In this document: piece after piece, positions 33,290-45,061 of the stretch
Position numbering within the stretch: the first letter of the stretch is position 1
Layout of the letters: each line of letters starts with the position of its first letter
Origin: Panulirus ornatus
Taxonomy: Eukaryota > Arthropoda > Malacostraca > Decapoda > Palinuridae
DNA length: 64,000 bases
Direction: 5' to 3'
NCBI RefSeq assembly: GCF_036320965.1
Contig: NC_092287.1
Location: 4,570,297 to 4,634,296 of the forward strand
Made by a program: the position numbers and the translations under genes
Notes under the pieces: generated by a model
The model's database searches: none
Seen by the model: only the letters and a program-made list of their open reading frames with translations
What the model was told of the DNA's origin: nothing

Positions 33290-33610
33290 ACGTCACATCC
33301 AGATTTTGGAAGACCACGTCAACAAAGACGCGTTCAGAGCACCGCGATCAAGCTTGCGCATATTATTACAACAGCTTAACTGAGGTCTACGGAGTCACTG
33401 CAGCTGAGCTGAAATCTAAGAAGGCACTGCGTGTAAGATGAGCTTTTGAAGGCACTGTGGCTAAGACGAAATCTATGGAGGCACTGCAGATGTTGAAGTC
33501 GACGGAGGCACTGAATGCAAGAGTCTACGGGAGCAGCAGTGTATGTTTTAGATAATCATATGCGGCTCTCAGGTGTTGGTCAGGTTAGGTGGCCCACACA
33601 CCGGCACGGC
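33290..33610. other. spacer with weak repeats
   Basis: Diverged repeats of GTCTACGGAGGCACTG at about 33383-33530. No gene. Confidence 0.5.
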
Positions 33611-33662
33611 TGATAGATAAATAGATAGATAGACATAGATATATAGATAGACAGATAGATAT
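33611..33662. repeat. imperfect (GATA)n tract
   Basis: GATAGATA units with GACA interruptions. Confidence 0.85.
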
Positions 33663-33810
33663 GCTGATCACACTAGTCCATGATGATAGTTATGAAGGTA
33701 AAATCGCAATTCAGCAGTTCATATAATCTTATTGAACATGTACCTCACGTATACAAAAATTTCATGTTAAGTAATACTATATGAACTCCTACTGAACTGA
33801 GGTATCACCG

Positions 33811-33812
<2 letters not shown>

Positions 33813-33893
<81 letters not shown>
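33813..33893. repeat. (TA)n microsatellite
   Basis: TA run of about 81 bp. Confidence 0.97.
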
Positions 33894-33896
<3 letters not shown>

Positions 33897-33939
33897 TTTC
33901 TTACGCAAATTAGTTCAGTGCAAACTGACACTTATAACT

Positions 33940-34560
33940 ACTGCTAAGTACAGGTTACCACATGTAACTACCACTCAGTATAGACCATCACATGTAACTA
34001 CCACTCAGTATAGACCATCACATGTAACTACCGTTCAGTATAGACCATCACATGTAACTACCACTCAGTATAGACCATCACATGTAACTACCGTTCAGTA
34101 TAGACCATCACATGTAACTACCGTTCAGTATAGACCATCACATGTAACTACCGTTCAGTATAGACCATCACATGTAACTACCGCTCAGTATAGACCACCA
34201 CATGTAACTATCGTTCAGTATAGACCATCACATGTAACTACCGTTCAGTATAGACCATCACATGTAACTACCGTTCAGTATAGACCATCACATGTAACTA
34301 CCGTTCAGTATAGACCATCACATGTAACTACCGTTCAGTATAGACCATCACATGTAACTACCGTTCAGTATAGACCATCACATGTAACTACCGTTCAGTA
34401 TAGACCATCACATGTAACTACCGCTCAGTATAGACCATCACATGTAACTACCGTTCAGTATAGACCATCACATGTAACTACCGCTCAGTATAGACCATCA
34501 CATGTAACTACCGTTCATTATAGACCATCACATTTAACAACCGTTCAATACAAACTATCA
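33940..34560. repeat. 30-bp minisatellite, about 20 copies
   Basis: Unit CATGTAACTACCGTTCAGTA plus TAGACCATCA in strict 30-bp phase, with C/G/T variation in CCACTC / CCGTTC / CCGCTC. Edge copies are diverged at both ends, as expected of an array that homogenises centrally. Confidence 0.96.
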
Positions 34561-34574
34561 AAGTAACTAGTGTT

Positions 34575-34805
34575 CAGCGTGGAGCATCAGTTACGTCAGG
34601 TCCGGGCGCTAACCGCTCGTTTCAAAGCTGAACATTTGTGAACAAACAACATTGACACGAGTGTAAACAGGACGTGCAATGTGCCAGATGGGGGTCATTA
34701 ATGCGCTATACGGACGGTAATTACCGTAATGACCTCATGTGTCACAGAGAGTGGGCATTAGTGTCATGGGGTAATTAGCAGCGTTACGACCTGGACGCCA
34801 CACAA
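34575..34805. other. homeodomain-motif-rich island, possible enhancer
   Basis: Non-repetitive sequence with GGGTCATTAATGCGC, the perfect palindrome ACGGTAATTACCGT (34714-34727) and GGGGTAATTAGCAGC (about 34770-34784). Three TAAT-type cores in under 100 bp are typical of homeodomain-bound elements. It sits between two tandem-repeat domains. Function is inference. Confidence 0.35.
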
Positions 34806-35145
34806 TTAACCCCTTGAGCACGACCCTACGACCCTTCCTCAGCCTAAGGGTACGACTCCCTCTCACCAAGACGGTACGAGCTGTCAGAACGAGGGCAAGA
34901 CTCGTAAAAGACGACGGTGCGACCACTGAGCACAGTCGCACGATCTTTGAGCACGACGGTGCGACCACTGAGCACTGTCGTACGACCCTTGAGCATGACG
35001 GTACGACCACTGAGCACTGTTGTGCGACCCCTGAGCACGACGGTGCGACCACTGAGCACTGTCGTCCGACCCTTGAGCACGACGTTACGACCCTTGGGGA
35101 TTATGGCCTGGCCTTACGGGTCAGGTCCAAGGCCAGGCGACCAAA
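34806..35145 (-). mobile_element. palindromic GTACGAC element, locus 4, with left-hand array
   Basis: About four copies of a 42-bp unit (34921, 34963, 35005...) containing GACCACTGAGCACTGTCGTA and CGACCCTTGAGCACGACGG lie to the left. The core has a left arm (35086-35115: ACGACCCTTGGGG, TTATGGCCTGGCC) and a right arm (35116-35144: GGGTCAGGTCCAAGGCCAGG), with the right tip lost. The array reads ACGAC, opposite to the right-hand arrays at loci 1, 2 and 8. Confidence 0.85.
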
Positions 35146-35151
35146 CCTACA

Positions 35152-35159
35152 TATAAATA
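35152..35159 (+). promoter_or_regulatory. candidate TATA box
   Basis: ACATATAAATAGGGCC gives a consensus TATAAATA at 35152. Taken with the ATG and donor site at 35452-35461, it could be a core promoter. No initiator of good match is seen 25-35 bp downstream, so the support is weak. Confidence 0.25.
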
Positions 35160-35221
35160 GGGCCATTACTCATTGTGCTTACGGGTCGGACCGTCGTATT
35201 TAGCATGTGAATGAAAGACGG

Positions 35222-35461
<240 letters not shown>

Positions 35462-36275
35462 GGTAAGTGTCTGCCAGCATCGCCTGGAAGGGGAAAGAGC
35501 CTGCTAGGCTGTGGCAAGCTGGCGGGTGTGGGAGGGACGCGCTGCCTCACTCACACTGACACACACATACGTTAAAGAACACAGGATATTCCTGAATATC
35601 CATGACCCTCTTGATTGTAGTCCGGGGCCACTTAAATATACCCATGACCCTTGGAATATTTAAGAAATCTTTTTTAATACATTCGTATGCTATGAAATAA
35701 CTGCCATCCTATACTGGCCGAGGGAATGGTACAGCAATCACCCAGTTAACAGACAAGCTGGAAGATTCCTAAGTGAGTGGACACTGGCCTGCTTCCCTCC
35801 TGCACCAGATCATGGGGTCAGATGGGTATGGTAATATCGTAAGGCATCCACCTCACTCAGCAGTAGATGTCGCCCCTTTCACCTTGAGAATAAGAATCTT
35901 AAAATCTCTCCTCTCCCCAGACCACACCAGCACTCTCTCTCCTCTCCCCAGATGAAACTAAAAACCCTCCTCTCCTATCTCCAGACCACTCTAAGACCCT
36001 CTCTCCAGTCTCCAGACCACAGGTGGGTTGGTCTGTGTCGACCATTCAAGAGTTCCAAGTCGCAGCGAGTTAGTTTACTGTGGCCAGCGTGGGTGTCACT
36101 TGACCTGATCTACAGTCTATTGTGGTCATGTGGAGGGAGGGTCACTCCAGCCGAAAGCAACCCCCCTGACGCAGTAGCCTGAAGGGGGAAGATGACCAGC
36201 AGATGATCCATTAGGATTAATGGTCGTACTAATGATCATGGTCGACCCGTCGCTGTGATTACCCTCTTCTTCATA
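35462..36275. other. unique spacer
   Basis: Weak CTCTCCTCTCCCCAGA repeats at 35910-36010, otherwise unique. No exon recognised downstream of the candidate donor. Confidence 0.5.
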
Positions 36276-36405
36276 ACAGTCCTACGACGGTACGACCCTT
36301 GGGCAGGATGACCTGGCCTTTGACCTGACCCTTCCAAGGCCTAGCCATCACAACCAAGAGACGTGCGACCCAGCTCAAGGGTCGTACCCTCGTGCTCAAG
36401 GTGGC
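36276..36405 (+). mobile_element. palindromic GTACGAC element, locus 5
   Basis: The best-preserved left arm (36281-36333) reads CCTACGACGGTACGACCCTT, then GGGCAGGATGACCTGGCC and TTTGACCTGACCCTT. The right side keeps AAGGCCTAGCCATCAC and CAGCTCAAGGGTCGTACCC. It contains TGGCCTTTGACCT, one mismatch from a DR1 nuclear-receptor site. No tandem expansion. Confidence 0.8.
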
Positions 36406-36832
36406 AAGTCAGGTTTTTCAGGAAGCTGCTGGTCTTGTGGCAGCCATGACCCCTGCCCGAGCACAGGGAGGTGGTCACCACACGCTGGCATCAAGCCTCG
36501 ACCTTGGCTGACCTCCCACCCTCCACTAGACCGACACAAGTTCACGTAGTTCTCACGTCCACCTGTGTAACCTGACCCATGCATTACTGTACCATCCTTA
36601 TATACTCATGCAGACTGACCCATCCTGTACCGTGCTTCTATCTCTGTACCGGATACAGCCCATCTCTGTAACGTGCCATCATTACAAGTGTGTCGAGTGT
36701 GGCACCTTGTGTACGCCACGAGTTTGTGGCCTGATAAGTAAAATAATGACACCACATCAACCCATGTTGACAGTGTAGCACAACACCTGCCCAGCAGGAC
36801 CTGGCAAAACATGTAGAACCCAGAGGTGACGC

Positions 36833-36833
<1 letters not shown>
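36406..36833. other. unique spacer
   Basis: Non-repetitive, nothing recognised. Confidence 0.5.

Positions 36834-36890
<57 letters not shown>
36834..36890. repeat. (CA)n microsatellite
   Basis: CA run of about 57 bp. Confidence 0.97.
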
Positions 36891-36894
<4 letters not shown>

Positions 36895-36976
36895 TTCAAC
36901 TCCTACATCGGGCTGATGTAGGGCAGGAAGCCCTGGACATGCCCCAGGGCCAGAGGTCAGCTACCTGGTCATATTC

Positions 36977-37008
36977 CCTCACAACAACAACAACAACAAC
37001 AACAACAA
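36977..37008. repeat. (CAA)n microsatellite
   Basis: About ten ACA triplets. Confidence 0.95.
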
Positions 37009-37099
37009 AAGTAAGAAAAACAACATCACGCTCATCAACAGTAATGATACATAAACATAATCAAAGTAAAAGTCAAACATTGTTATCGTTTTCTCTTGT

Positions 37100-37101
<2 letters not shown>

Positions 37102-37170
<69 letters not shown>
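37102..37170. repeat. (CT)n microsatellite
   Basis: CT run of about 69 bp. Confidence 0.97.
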
Positions 37171-37175
<5 letters not shown>

Positions 37176-38200
37176 ACCGTGTGGCGGAGGTGGGGTGGGT
37201 GCCGTGCTCCCCCCCCCAACCTCCCACCATCTGTTCGTTCCGCTAACGACCTCGGTGACAGCTGCCGTCACCCTTGACCCCCGGGGGTGGTGACCTGGTC
37301 TGACCCCTTCTCCCTCCCTCAGCCACAAACAAGGTCTGCTACAGGATCCCCAGCGTCACGTGACATCCATTTATCTGGGGTTATCCTAAGGGGGAAATCT
37401 CATCTCTGGGGGGAAGGGGCCTTATCTCTCATTTTGTTTATTGACATATCTTCCTAGCGGCTGAGTTTAGCACTATCTTCGTGATCACTCTTCGTCAACA
37501 TGGTCTGACCGTGCGTGTCGTTCTAACAGCCCGTCAGTCCTTACATGCTCGTGCATCTTGCCCACGAACCAGCTGGTTGGTCTACAGGAAACGTGGGTTA
37601 CATCCTCTACCTCAGGCTGTTCGAGAGGCTGAATTTATTCGCCACAAATGCTACCTGGCGCTGCGGGGCAATGGTCAAACTGCTTGCCGAGTGTGTGTAC
37701 ATATGTATCTCCCGACGTACGTACATATATGCAAGATCCAACTCCAAGATGGTCCGGGATTGTGCATATACACATCCAGTTTGTACGTCCCTGGTGGGTT
37801 ATGGTACGACTGAACAGCTCACCTTCCATGGCACAGAGGTTAAGTGCTCTCAGATCCAAAACATCTGCAGCCACACTACCTTGCTTCACTATCCCCCCTC
37901 GCCATCTGTCCAGAGTGGCTACCCTCCTCTGCTATCTATCCCCTCGCTCCAGAGTGACTATCCTCCCTTTACTAGCACCTCTCCATTAAGTCGTCCTTGC
38001 TGTTATTCCTCCAGAGATGTCCTGGTCACCGCAGGTCATCAGTGACTCAGCCACACCATGTACTCCTCTCGTGTGCTCTGATCATGACTGGGTTGTCTCA
38101 TCTGGAACCGAACGGGAAAATTGTGACCGATACATAAATAAGAAGGTTGAGTAATACAAGGGTTGTATCAGGAGAGCGAGATCCTTACACTCAGGATGGG
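37171..38200. other. unique spacer
   Basis: Overlapping plus-strand frames of 110-166 codons at 37481-38045 are non-repetitive, but no domain is recognised. Weak CCAGAGTG-type repeats at 37910-37960. Confidence 0.45.
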
Positions 38201-38412
38201 GCTACCCAACATGCCACAACCTCTGAGGGGGCTACCCAACATGCCACAACCTCTGAGGGGGCTACCCCACATGCCACAACCTCTGAGGGGGCTACCCAAC
38301 ATGCCACAACCTCTGAGGGGGCTACCCCACATGCCACAACCTCTAAGGGGGCTACCTAACATGCCACAACCTCTGAGGGGGCTACCCAACATGCCACAAC
38401 CTCTGAGGGGAC
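38201..38412. repeat. 30-bp minisatellite, 7 copies
   Basis: Unit CTACCCAACATGCCACAACC plus TCTGAGGGGG in strict 30-bp phase. CCAAC and CCCAC variants alternate (copies 3 and 5 are CCCAC), hinting at a 60-bp higher-order unit. Confidence 0.97.
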
Positions 38413-39414
38413 TAACCTGTGAGGCCACACTCAACCTGGGCCTCAGCAAAGGATGAAGCACTCGAGTATTAGACATGTGAGAGGTTTCCATGAGTACCCG
38501 GGGCGAGCCAGGGGATAGGTAGTATGGAAATCAGGTACACAAAGGAGTCCGACACGTGTTCAGGAGAAATAGTCCGCGAATGGTATGTGCTGGACTTATT
38601 GTGACGCAGTCTGCTGGCCCAGCATGACTGGCGGCTCCACATATGTAGTAAGAACATATTCTAAAAATGACGAACCATTTCACATACAGGAACATGATAC
38701 ACCCAGTTACCATCCATATCTAACCCAGACCTTCGTTATTCTGTGCCACGTAAGCCCCGGTCATCAACGCTACCAATTGGATATGGACGAAAATTTATCA
38801 ACAAGTACGTACAAAAAAAAAAAAAGGAAGGAAGATCAGCACTATATGCAAGAAATATCTGGAAATTCTACTTCTCGATCTTGTTAATCTTCATTCATTA
38901 ACAACTGAACTTACACTCGAGAGCATTTCACAAGGTCAACATAATGCTGACGCAATTCAAATTTCAATTTGCTTTACCAGAGTTACGGTACGTGCCTCAG
39001 TGGGAGGCTACAGGAATGGCTCACCATAAACACGTCTACTTCTTTAATACCTACCTTGCCACTGGGAAAAAAAAATACCCTAAACAGAAAGCAGTCCCAT
39101 AGACACCTAATGCCTCAGTTCCCCCATAGACTGGATGGGCAATGGACCATACTGCCTTAAGTGTATAGCACTGTATGTTAACGACCAAGGTGATGTTATG
39201 CAAGACCGTCATAACTCCTGTGATAAGAGCGACTATAAAGGTCATAATGAGTGCAATCAATACATATAAAAATGGTCATTAATGACGATACATCATACGG
39301 TAAGGATGACCCACATGGGAAAGATAATGATGATTATAATGAAGAAAACAATGATGACAGGTGGACAGGGTGAGGGTGAGGGGGGGGGGGGTATAATGAC
39401 GGAGGCCGAACTGA
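38413..39414. other. unique spacer
   Basis: Includes poly-A near 38813-38824 and poly-G at 39381-39390. Nothing recognised. Confidence 0.5.
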
Positions 39415-39800
39415 TAGACGGGTGGACAGACGGTACAGATGAGACAGACAAACGCTACAGGTAGAGAGAGACACGGTACGCATGAAAACACGGTGCCCGT
39501 GTTGGCAGACAGTAAACATGTAATGACGCTATATACAGAGATAGACAGTGCACACGTGGAAACAGACAGGCTGTACACACGGAGGTAGACGGTACACATA
39601 TGGAGACAGACGGTACACGTAAACATAAGAGGATACATACAGACAGACAGTACACATGGTGACAGGTCGTATACATGGAGGCAGACGGTGCACATATAGA
39701 CAGACGGTGCTCTTGTGGACATACAAACGGTACACATGGAGACAAACGGTACACATAGAAACATACAAACGGTACACACGGAGGCAGACGGTACACATGG
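39415..39800. repeat. degenerate minisatellite
   Basis: About 18 variable units around GACAGACGGTACACATGGAG. Lengths vary between 17 and 27 bp. Confidence 0.8.
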
Positions 39801-39910
39801 GGGTCGTCTTCCAGACGTCGTATGTTTACGTAATCAATAACAACAACATCTCGAGCCGCCAGAGTCAACACCAGCCTGACATCCTATTGTCCCTCTGTTT
39901 TTGTTGGGGC

Positions 39911-39912
<2 letters not shown>

Positions 39913-39977
<65 letters not shown>

Positions 39978-39992
39978 CGTGTGTGTGTGTGT

Positions 39993-40055
<63 letters not shown>
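39913..40055. repeat. long imperfect (TG)n microsatellite
   Basis: About 143 bp of TG with AGCG and GGG interruptions, the longest TG tract in the window. Confidence 0.96.
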
Positions 40056-40056
<1 letters not shown>

Positions 40057-40919
40057 TAATGATGACTGGTTTATTTACTACGGTCAGCCGCAGCCAAACG
40101 CTGATAATAGAGAAAATACCCACAGTATAGCCAGAGGCTATGAAAATGGGAAGAAGGTTACACTGACATTCTTCACATTAGGTTGGCCATCAACTCATCT
40201 TCGGTGATGGTTTCCGTGGCTGAGATGGGGCTGTTCTGTACGAGATCGGATGGGTTTCGATTCGGTTGTGGTGCCAAACTGCAACTCGGGGGCGAGGGAT
40301 CTCAGTGGTAAGAGGTAACAATGCCGGGTGTAGTACAGCAGCTTCTTCCCGGACTTCTGGATGAGGAGCGTATGAGAGAGTCGGGAGGAGACCAGTGTGT
40401 TTCGCGCTGTACAACGGACGACCGACCATGATCTTGCATGCCCCGTTTCATCATCTTCCCAGCTTCCCTCTTTCTGTGGTGGATGAGGAGCAGGGCCAGG
40501 CGAGGGAGGTACACGTACGCCTGGGAGAAAGGAGGATGTGAGGGATGTTCTGGCGCTGGGCGGCTGGGAGGCCAAGTGCACTGGTTGGTTCTACGACGAC
40601 TGTGGACACGACAGCTGGAGATCTGATGATGGTCGTGGTGCCTCCCTGCCAGCCTGGTTGATCGTCCAGGGTCATACGAACAAGCGTGGGGGAGTGAACC
40701 CACACACGGGGGGAGCGGGGTAGTGAGCCAGCAGGGAGAGGGTGAGGCTGGAAGGTGTGAGATGGTCTCTCAACCTGACGACGCCGCTCACTGAGGAAGA
40801 CTACCCGTCATTATCCACTGCCCAGCGTTGACGGCTGTGTGTGGTCAGCCGTTAAGCTGTGGCGGACTGGATCCAAGGCTTTCGTGAAAGCCAATGAAGG
40901 CGAAAACCACAGAGGGTTA

Positions 40920-40922
<3 letters not shown>
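40056..40922. other. unique spacer with weak reverse transcriptase trace
   Basis: On the minus strand 40860-40915 reads VVFAFIGFHE in one frame and LAFTKALDPVRHS in another, like an RT motif A (xxFxKAFDxVxH) broken by a frameshift. The rest is unrecognised. Confidence 0.3.

Positions 40923-40989
<67 letters not shown>
40923..40989. repeat. (CT)n microsatellite
   Basis: CT run of about 67 bp. A GA run (41028-41058) follows 40 bp later, giving an inverted CT/GA pair. Confidence 0.97.
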
Positions 40990-40990
<1 letters not shown>

Positions 40991-41022
40991 GATTGCCACA
41001 GATAAAGTCTAGGAAAATGATG

Positions 41023-41027
<5 letters not shown>

Positions 41028-41058
<31 letters not shown>
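41028..41058. repeat. (GA)n microsatellite
   Basis: GA run of about 31 bp. Confidence 0.96.
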
Positions 41059-41060
<2 letters not shown>

Positions 41061-41209
41061 CGTGTGTGTGAGTGTGTTTCCTCATTACCATAGACCATTC
41101 ATCGCCCCTAAACACAGAAACCCACGACCACACCCAGACATGTTTACATCAAACTCCGATATGCAAATAGTGAGCAGGAGACGCTCTTGGCTTACTCCAC
41201 GAAAATAAA

Positions 41210-41400
<191 letters not shown>

Positions 41401-42115
41401 ATACACGCCATTGAGCGCCCGGCTGACTGCCAGCCTCACCTCCCACACTCACAATCGTCTACGTTCACACTTGAGGCCCCGACACGAGGGTCGGGGGGGG
41501 ACGACAATACAGTGTTGCCTTCATGTAGCCGGGAGAGGCGCACTTGTGCCCACACTTTACTGGTCGAGTCGACACTCGTCAATGCACTCGCCCCGCTCTT
41601 CTCCCCCCCCCCCCCCCGTCCCCCCAACTTGAAGAAGTTACTCGAGTACTGCCCCTCCCCCCCTTCCCTCCCTCCTCCCCCCCGCGGGGATGACCAACAA
41701 CGGCCCTTATTCCCCCCTGGTGTGGGGGTCATTCTGAGGGGATCATCGGCAGGTGGGATACGCCCCCTCCCCCAGGGCAGCTGGGTGCCAGGCAAGAGGG
41801 ACAAGAGAGGTTACTTTTTTCCTATTTTCTTCTGTACTGGGGGAAAAAATATGACGTCATTGTTGTAGTAGTGGCGGTGGTGATGGGGGAGGAGAAGGTG
41901 GTGGTGGTGGTGGTGGGGGAGGTAGTGGTGGTGGTGGAGGTGGGGTTGTGGTGGTGGGGCCTTGTGCTGCTAACGAGGTGTGGTGGGGGAGGTGGTTGTG
42001 GTGGGGGGCTTGTGCTGCTACGAGGTGGTGATGGTGGGGGGAGGGAGAGATAACTGCTTGGTGATACCAGGACGGTGGCGGTGCGACGGGGGGGCTACCG
42101 TCCTGGTGCTGGTGC

Positions 42116-42118
<3 letters not shown>
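41401..42118. other. GC-rich spacer with poly-C and (GGT)n
   Basis: Poly-C at 41603-41617 and an imperfect GGT/GTG tract at 41866-42045 that makes proline- or glycine-rich frames on both strands. No gene. Confidence 0.6.

Positions 42119-42190
<72 letters not shown>
42119..42190. repeat. (GA)n microsatellite
   Basis: GA run of about 72 bp. Confidence 0.97.
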
Positions 42191-42192
<2 letters not shown>

Positions 42193-42279
42193 CACCCGCC
42201 TAGGTCGAGAATTTACCATGAGACATGACACGGTTAGCGAGGATCCGGCTTGTTCCAGAATACTCTTCTCTGCAGCCTC

Positions 42280-42312
<33 letters not shown>

Positions 42313-42324
42313 ACACACGCACAC
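42280..42324. repeat. (CA)n microsatellite
   Basis: CA run of about 45 bp with ACATAC and ACGC interruptions. Confidence 0.94.
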
Positions 42325-42731
42325 CCTGTACACCTCCAGCCATCTCACCAGACAACTCAGTTTTCCCTCCACACAAATCTCACATTTCCTCGGGCTAAAA
42401 ACAGTGAAGCGTTTCTCGTGCCTTCTTCTGGTGCTGTCGAATATCTCCCTCTGACGCCTTCTGGGTATACTCGGCAAAAATTCTCGATATATTCAATTTA
42501 CGTTCTTCTTTGTTGTGAAGTCGTGGTTGGGTTACCGTACCGTCTTTCGTCCACTGCCTGGCATGAACCATCGTACATCTTCCTGTGTCTCTTCCTAGAC
42601 GGCAGAGTTGACGGCTACTCCAGTCTGTCATGACATCTCATGTGTTCCAGCCACTCGATGTTACTTACCTCCACAGTTCATTCTCAGTTCTCTCCAGCTT
42701 ACTGCTCTCAGCCTCGCTACCTGGGGACCAT

Positions 42732-42733
<2 letters not shown>

Positions 42734-42793
<60 letters not shown>
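42734..42793. repeat. (TG)n microsatellite in duplication copy 1
   Basis: TG run of about 60 bp. Confidence 0.97.
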
Positions 42794-42796
<3 letters not shown>

Positions 42797-43149
42797 GAAT
42801 ACTTTCGTCCTCTTTTAATCTCTCGGAGTAAAAGTGCCCATTACTACACTGCTCAGTACCTGGTGGGGTAACTGCTGTAATGCAATCTTTCCATCGAGCT
42901 CTGTAGATTCTTACGCTTTCTAAATCATGACCCTTACATCTTCAACATTTTCTTTCTTAATTCTTTTCTTCATCGACCCATGGAAGATGTCGCCATTACG
43001 CTTATGATCCATCTAGGAGTTATTTGCTCCACTCTTTTTTTTTGACCCGAGTTCCATCAAGTTCACTTTTGCCTACTTACATATATCATCGTCTTTCTTC
43101 ATGTTTCCCATTTGTCATGTGATCTTATCCTTCCACTGCAAACCTTGAG

Positions 43150-43545
43150 ACCTGTATTTCACCTTCCTATGTCTGATGTCAGTATCATAAACACTGCAGG
43201 AGGTTATACCACTCCTTGGGGCACACCAGGTAAAACATCGTCATCAGATAGACGCAGTTCCCTCAGTAACTTTTTTGAATCCACTGTTTTGCGGGCAATT
43301 CCTACGTCTATCAACCATGCTTATCTTTTGTTTCTGTTTCACTGCTGTACCAACAGACTCCCATAGCTCACTTTAGCAAAAGTCTTCGTAAGGTCGAGCA
43401 AAACAGCTTTAAACTCGTTCCTTGTTCCTTTGTTTCTGTCCTTATTCTCTGGCTCAATACCCATGATGGACTTCGTTGACACACCTGGTCTTCGTCAAAT
43501 GTGTTTAGCATGTTCCTCAATCACCACTTCGAAGACTCTTCCTGT
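43150..43545 (-). pseudogene. reverse transcriptase relic in duplication copy 1
   Basis: The minus strand reads GRVFEVVIEEHAKHI (43500-43545), then FKAVLLDLTKTFAKVSYG (catalytic motif A, 43357-43413; the second conserved Asp of LDLTKAFDKV is replaced by Ala), then DDDVLPGVPQGVV (motif B, 43209-43230) about 60 codons later, then AVFMILTSDIG. Order and spacing fit a non-LTR RT palm domain. A stop follows GVV, another follows LLVQQ, and no FADD/YADD box is found, so it is inactive. Confidence 0.8.
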
Positions 43546-44041
43546 ACGTGACCTTTGAATGACTGGTTTGTCATGTCTGGGCAGAAGCTTACATCACCCA
43601 CCAAGTACTGGCGATACACACACCTCTATATACTCCCTCAAGACTCCTCCAGGCTCGGACTGCCTCTGTCTCAACGACTTCGTCCATTTTGCTATTTCCT
43701 CGGGCTAAAAACAGTGAAGCGTTTCTCGTGCCTTCTTCTGGTGCTGTCGAATATCTCCCTCTGACGCCTTCTGGGTATACTCGGCAAAAATTCTCGATAT
43801 ATTCAATTTACGTTCTTCTTTGTTGTGAAGTCGTGGTTGGGTTACCGTACCGTCTTTCGTCCACTGCCTGGCATGAACCATCGTACATCTTCCTGTGTCT
43901 CTTCCTAGACGGCAGAGTTGACGGCTACTCCAGTCTGTCATGACATCTCATGTGTTCCAGCCACTCGATGTTACTTACCTCCACAGTTCATTCTCAGTTC
44001 TCTCCAGCTTACTGCTCTCAGCCTCGCTACCTGGGGACCAT

Positions 44042-44043
<2 letters not shown>

Positions 44044-44105
<62 letters not shown>
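44044..44105. repeat. (TG)n microsatellite in duplication copy 2
   Basis: TG run of about 62 bp, one unit longer than in copy 1. Confidence 0.97.
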
Positions 44106-44108
<3 letters not shown>

Positions 44109-44461
44109 GAATACTTTCGTCCTCTTTTAATCTCTCGGAGTAAAAGTGCCCATTACTACACTGCTCAGTACCTGGTGGGGTAACTGCTGTAATGCAATCT
44201 TTCCATCGAGCTCTGTAGATTCTTACGCTTTCTAAATCATGACCCTTACATCTTCAACATTTTCTTTCTTAATTCTTTTCTTCATCGACCCATGGAAGAT
44301 GTCGCCATTACGCTTATGATCCATCTAGGAGTTATTTGCTCCACTCTTTTTTTTTGACCCGAGTTCCATCAAGTTCACTTTTGCCTACTTACATATATCA
44401 TCGTCTTTCTTCATGTTTCCCATTTGTCATGTGATCTTATCCTTCCACTGCAAACCTTGAG

Positions 44462-44857
44462 ACCTGTATTTCACCTTCCTATGTCTGATGTCAGTATCAT
44501 AAACACTGCAGGAGGTTATACCACTCCTTGGGGCACACCAGGTAAAACATCGTCATCAGATAGACGCAGTTCCCTCAGTAACTTTTTTGAATCCACTGTT
44601 TTGCGGGCAATTCCTACGTCTATCAACCATGCTTATCTTTTGTTTCTGTTTCACTGCTGTACCAACAGACTCCCATAGCTCACTTTAGCAAAAGTCTTCG
44701 TAAGGTCGAGCAAAACAGCTTTAAACTCGTTCCTTGTTCCTTTGTTTCTGTCCTTATTCTCTGGCTCAATACCCATGATGGACTTCGTTGACACACCTGG
44801 TCTTCGTCAAATGTGTTTAGCATGTTCCTCAATCACCACTTCGAAGACTCTTCCTGT
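44462..44857 (-). pseudogene. reverse transcriptase relic in duplication copy 2
   Basis: Same frames, stops and motifs as the relic in copy 1 (GVPQG at about 44521-44542, motif A at about 44669-44725). The decay predates the duplication, because both copies share every disabling change seen. Confidence 0.8.
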
Positions 44858-45028
44858 ACGTGACCTTTGAATGACTGGTTTGTCATGTCTGGGCAGAAGC
44901 TTACATCACCCACCAAGTACTGGCGATACACACACCTCTATATACTCCCTCAAGACTCCTCCAGGCTCGGACTGCCTCTGTCTCAACGACTTCGTCCATT
45001 TTGCTATTGCCATCTTTTTTTTCCACAG

Positions 45029-45061
45029 GGAACATACCTCGTCTTCCATATGTTGGCGGTG
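45029..45061 (+). other. candidate 33-nt microexon
   Basis: CATCTTTTTTTTCCACAG ends at 45028, a strong acceptor. The next 33 nt encode GTYLVFHMLAV without a stop and end at GCGGTG|GTGAGTC, a good donor at 45062. Length is a multiple of three. There is no evidence of flanking exons. It lies 20 bp beyond the duplication breakpoint. Confidence 0.2.

Larger units (their letters stand above)
42387..43696. repeat. 1.31-kb tandem segmental duplication, copy 1
   Basis: Starts TTTCCTCGGGCTAAAAACAG and ends CCATTTTGCTATT. It is followed immediately by copy 2 (43697-45008) in the same orientation. By eye the two copies are identical except that the TG array is 2 bp longer in copy 2. The breakpoints share ATT, a 3-bp microhomology. 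Each copy carries one RT relic. Confidence 0.97.
43697..45008. repeat. 1.31-kb tandem segmental duplication, copy 2
   Basis: Direct tandem copy of 42387-43696, ending GCTATT at 45003-45008, where sequence diverges into GCCATC. The near-total identity means a very recent event or an assembly artefact. Confidence 0.97.
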
